Shown one piece after another: positions 61,460-64,000 of a stretch of 64,000 nucleotides of DNA (positions are counted from its first letter, which is position 1; every line of letters begins with the position of its first letter). A model generated the notes under the pieces. It saw only the letters and a program-made list of their open reading frames with translations. It did not search any database and was not told the DNA's origin. Both the position numbers and the translations under genes were made by a program. Origin of the DNA: Caprella mutica (taxonomy: Eukaryota; Arthropoda; Malacostraca; Amphipoda; Caprellidae); NCBI GenBank assembly GCA_947561585.1, contig CANNZV010001032.1:271837-335836 (forward strand). Direction: 5' to 3'.

Positions 61460-62419
61460 TCAGGCGGGTCCGCCAGGAAATTCTATCCAGGGTGGGGCAC
61501 TGAGATCAAGATTGCCGCCAGATAGGATGATTCCGACGCGCTTGCCAGTGAAGGTCGCGGGGTATTCGAGGACGGCGGCCATGGGGACGGCTGCGGATGG
61601 TTCGACCACCGTCTTGAGCGTATTCATCAGGAGTTCTGTTGCCCGAATGATGGCGGCTTCACTCACTAACAAGACTTCATCCAGATGGCTTTTAAGAATG
61701 GCAAAGTTCCTCTCGCCGAGACCGGTACGGAGGCCATCAGCAATGGTTGCCGAGGATTCTGGCTGGATTCGTTTGCCAGCTTTCCAGCTTTGATAGGCGT
61801 CATCTGCCATAGCGGGTTCTGCAGCGATGACTTGGATGTTAGGATGAATAGCTTTGGCCACGAGTGCCGAGCCAGCCATGAGCCCTCCGCCGCCGATGGG
61901 GGCTATGAGGATATCGAGGACCTCGGTTTGTGAGAGGAATTCGAGGGCGGCCGTTCCCTGACCAGTGATGATGTGTTCATCATTGTAGGGGTGAATGACG
62001 GTGGCTCCGCTCTGAGCGATGATTTGTGCGCAAGCGGTCTCTCGAGCAGCGAGCGTGGGTTCGCATAGAGTCAAATGGGCTCCATAGCCTCGGACAGCCG
62101 CCATCTTGTTCGGCAGGGAGTTTTTAGGCATCACGACGTGAGCGGTGGTTCCAGCGATGCCTGCGGCGTAGGCGAGTGCAGCGCCATGATTTCCTGAGGA
62201 GTGGGTGGCTAGCCCTCGGGAGAGCGTGGGTTCATCGAGAGAAAGGACGGCGTTGAGGGCTCCACGTGCTTTGAATGCGCCTACTTTCTGAAGATTCTCT
62301 GCTTTGAAAAACAAACGCCCTCCGGCATCTGAGTCCAAGCGCTGGCTGGAAAGCACAGGTGTACGGTGGATGTGCTTGGCTATCCGAGCATGCGCTGTAG
62401 TGACGGAATCGAGAGTCAT
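61460..62419 (-). CDS. Threonine/serine dehydratase, PLP-dependent
   Basis: Fold-type II PLP enzyme, 319 residues, that deaminates threonine or serine (or racemises serine). The PLP lysine is Lys50 in VGAFKARGA, the phosphate and substrate loop is SSGNHGAAL at 74-82, and the Gly-rich PLP-binding loop is APIGGGGLMAGSALV. It lacks a C-terminal ACT regulatory domain, so it is the short catabolic or serine-racemase-like form and not the full biosynthetic IlvA. The upstream 113 bases divide it from the divergent PQQ-propeller gene. Confidence 0.9.
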   Translation of the reverse strand: MTLDSVTTAHARIAKHIHRTPVLSSQRLDSDAGGRLFFKAENLQKVGAFKARGALNAVLSLDEPTLSRGLATHSSGNHGAALAYAAGIAGTTAHVVMPKNSLPNKMAAVRGYGAHLTLCEPTLAARETACAQIIAQSGATVIHPYNDEHIITGQGTAALEFLSQTEVLDILIAPIGGGGLMAGSALVAKAIHPNIQVIAAEPAMADDAYQSWKAGKRIQPESSATIADGLRTGLGERNFAILKSHLDEVLLVSEAAIIRATELLMNTLKTVVEPSAAVPMAAVLEYPATFTGKRVGIILSGGNLDLSAPPWIEFPGGPA

Positions 62420-62532
62420 GAGGGCAGTCTAGTCCTAATCATGGGACGGGACGATACAAAGCAGCCGCTCTGAAGCCGCAAGATGCGCCTTTCCGTTGAG
62501 CCGAGGGTTGAACGGGGTAACTTAAAGTCCGC

Positions 62533-63675
62533 ATGCTCCGAATCTTTCTCCTATCCCTCTCTCTCTCCTTAGCTTGCGGTCTCGTCGCCGAAGAGGCGAA
62601 GGAAGTCGCAAAGCCCGTGGATTCGCCTAGTTGGCCAGTGTTTCGCGGCGATTCCTCACTGACCGGGGTGGTCAAAGAAACGCTTTCTGCGCCGCTTGAA
62701 CTCGCCTGGAAGCTCGAAATGACCGGTCCGATCGTTGCTACGGCGGCGATTGAGAATGGAACAGTCTTCTTGGGCAGCCAAGATGGTGACTTCCACGCGA
62801 TCGATCTGAAGTCAGGCAAGGAGAAGTGGAAGCGGCAGCTCGGTGATACCCTGGAGAGTTCTGCCTGTGTGCTCGATGGCCGTGTTTACGTCGGTTCTGG
62901 AGATGGCTCGCTCTATGCGCTGAATGGCGAAACCGGCGAGGATCTTTGGAAGTATCAGACGGATGGCGAGATCTTAGGTGGCGTGAATTTCCTCCGGCAC
63001 GAGGACAAGACGCTTCTCTATGTGGGCAGCTATGACAACTTTCTCCACTGCGTGGATGCCGCGACAGGGCAGGGGCTTTGGAAAGCGGAGACTGGCAATT
63101 ACGTCAATGGCACCCCAGCGGTCGCCGATGGTAAGGTGATGTTCGGAGGTTGTGACGCCATTCTCTACATGGTCGATGCACTCACGGGCAAACCTCAAGG
63201 CGAGATCGAGATCGGTTCTCAGGTGGCCAACTCTGTAGCGGTGCGAGATGGCATCGCTTACCTTGCGCACTATGGTAGTCAAGCGGAGGCCTATTCACTA
63301 AAAGACAAGAAGCAGATCTGGGTTCACCAGGACCGCAATTTCCCATACTTTGCCTCACCAGCGGTGACGGAGGACATGGTCTATGTTGCCGATCGTGGTA
63401 AGCGCCTCTATGCTTTGAATCGTAAAGACGGCACGGTGAAATGGAGCTTCAAGGCTCGTCGTAGCATTGATAGTTCTCCTGTCGTGTCTGGAAAGTTGAT
63501 CTATGTGGGGAGCGACGATGGTCGCCTCTATGCTATCAACTTGGCGGACGGCAAAGAAGCCTGGTCCTATGAAATCGGCGAAGCGATCACGGCGGCTCCT
63601 GCTATTGCTAGTGGTCACCTTGTCGTAGGCGTTCAGGATGGCTTTGTATACGCCTTCAAATCTCCCCAATCTTAA
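62533..63675 (+). CDS. Secreted PQQ-like beta-propeller repeat protein
   Basis: A 380-residue protein with a signal peptide (MLRIFLLSLSLSLACGLVAE; Cys15 may make it a lipoprotein). It is followed by about seven to eight blades of the PQQ-binding-like (quinoprotein) kind, each close to the pattern seen in VYVGSGDGSLYALNGETGED. Catalytic PQQ dehydrogenase residues (the vicinal disulfide and the Asp-Glu pair) are not visible, so a binding or scaffold role is likely, as in BamB-like proteins. It is followed 20 bases later by the HemN-family gene, probably in one operon. Confidence 0.85.
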   Translation: MLRIFLLSLSLSLACGLVAEEAKEVAKPVDSPSWPVFRGDSSLTGVVKETLSAPLELAWKLEMTGPIVATAAIENGTVFLGSQDGDFHAIDLKSGKEKWKRQLGDTLESSACVLDGRVYVGSGDGSLYALNGETGEDLWKYQTDGEILGGVNFLRHEDKTLLYVGSYDNFLHCVDAATGQGLWKAETGNYVNGTPAVADGKVMFGGCDAILYMVDALTGKPQGEIEIGSQVANSVAVRDGIAYLAHYGSQAEAYSLKDKKQIWVHQDRNFPYFASPAVTEDMVYVADRGKRLYALNRKDGTVKWSFKARRSIDSSPVVSGKLIYVGSDDGRLYAINLADGKEAWSYEIGEAITAAPAIASGHLVVGVQDGFVYAFKSPQS

Positions 63676-63695
63676 TTCTTTTTAAAAAAACGATT

Positions 63696-64000
63696 ATGGC
63701 ATCAGACGACATCGCAGTAAAAATCCCTTTGGCTAAAACGGAGGAGCGTGAGCAGACTGAGGTGGGAAACTACTTTGTGGCGAACTACCCACCGTTCTCT
63801 TTCTGGAAACCTGAGTATAAGACGGCGGTAGAGGAAGTGCTAGAAAAGCCTGCTCCTGAAGATGTGCCTTTGGGAGTGTATTTCCACATCCCGTTCTGCC
63901 GCAAGCGCTGTCACTTCTGTTACTTCCGCGTCTACACAGATAAGAATGCTGCGGAGATTCGCGCCTACATAGACGCGGGTATCCGTGAGTATGAGATCAT
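63696..64000 (+). CDS. HemN-family radical SAM protein, N-terminal part (cut by window edge)
   Basis: The first 101 codons of a gene that runs off the right edge. The readable sequence holds VYFHIPFCRKRCHFCYFRVY, with the radical SAM Cys triad at 68, 72 and 75 (CxxxCxxC) in the HemN/HemW arrangement, where the last Cys is followed by a Tyr-Phe. Family members include oxygen-independent coproporphyrinogen oxidases, heme chaperones and methyltransferases. The variant YF-Phe instead of the Phe/Cys of true HemN leaves the exact reaction open. The ATG at 63696 has a T/A-rich leader and no strong ribosome-binding site. Confidence 0.85.
   Translation, partial: MASDDIAVKIPLAKTEEREQTEVGNYFVANYPPFSFWKPEYKTAVEEVLEKPAPEDVPLGVYFHIPFCRKRCHFCYFRVYTDKNAAEIRAYIDAGIREYEI

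Noticed and set aside
1..64000. Many CCTAAC/GTTAGG hexamers seem to catch the eye through the window.
   Set aside because: My rough count of both strands is close to what a random hexamer would give in 64 kb, and most fall in Pro-Asn or similar codons, so there is no evidence of a motif.
1..64000. Search for CRISPR arrays, insertion sequences and prophage genes.
   Set aside because: I saw no regularly spaced repeats, no transposase or integrase-like product and no phage structural gene. The only repeats are domain repeats inside genes.

Overview
The window looks like chromosomal DNA of a member of the Planctomycetes-Verrucomicrobia group, most likely Verrucomicrobiota. The main evidence is gene content: three S1 sulfatases with secretion signals, a DUF1592/DUF1552 pair with planctomycete-type cytochrome c motifs, a ResB/CcsA cytochrome c assembly system, an SpmA-SpmB fusion in an organism with no other sporulation genes in view, and very large secreted lamin-tail, CotH, LamG and PA14 proteins. 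The taxonomic call rests on gene content only. No ribosomal RNA or phylogenetic marker is present, and the only RNA gene I can support is one tRNA-Phe (GAA).

Layout. 1-1987: type I restriction-modification genes hsdM and the start of hsdS (minus strand, cut by the window edge). 2086-9927: a sulfatase, then a membrane cytochrome, a zinc-ribbon membrane protein, a duplicated-domain lipoprotein and ccsB/ccsA-type heme-attachment genes, followed by an odd in-frame hydrophobic extension and the tRNA. 10218-13878: a cysteine-rich unknown protein, a GT4 glycosyltransferase and a membrane protein. 13936-24006: a catabolic block on the minus strand with a DUF1552 protein, a roughly 1,585-residue LamG/SASA-esterase/cytochrome/DUF1592 protein broken by two frameshifts, a sulfatase-ThuA fusion and an iduronate-sulfatase-like protein. 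24110-24886: a PhyH-type dioxygenase.

24880-37307 is an exopolysaccharide locus built around a divergent AT-rich region near 31.1 kb. Leftward it encodes a free STAS protein, a WecG/TagA glycosyltransferase with a STAS tail, a Wzz-like co-polymerase whose kinase domain looks degenerate, and two Wza-like export proteins. Rightward it encodes an initiating sugar transferase, a beta-helix protein with a degenerate nucleotidyltransferase-like front, a tandem glycosyltransferase and a Wzy/ligase-like membrane protein. No flippase is visible. 37255-39635 plus a GT2 gene to 40516 form a tight minus-strand operon of unknown purpose (GT2, polymerase-beta-fold protein, lipoprotein, SMP-30). 40653-49559 holds two membrane proteins (one PrsW-like), a 2,220-residue CotH/lamin-tail protein and an orphan anti-sigma-like protein. 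49710-56697 holds a serine hydrolase and an operon of M29 aminopeptidase, DASS symporter and triple-PA14 protein. 56707-58152 is a scar: a decayed WD40 gene abuts the 3' end of another gene. 58421-64000 holds DUF3817, a PQQ-type sugar dehydrogenase, an SpmAB fusion, a threonine dehydratase, a PQQ-propeller protein and the start of a HemN-family radical SAM gene.

The strongest candidates for something new are the two STAS proteins wired into the polysaccharide locus, the kinase-dead-looking Wzz protein, the multi-domain esterase/cytochrome protein, the sulfatase-ThuA fusion and the GT2/polymerase-beta operon. No gap over 300 bases lacks a gene.
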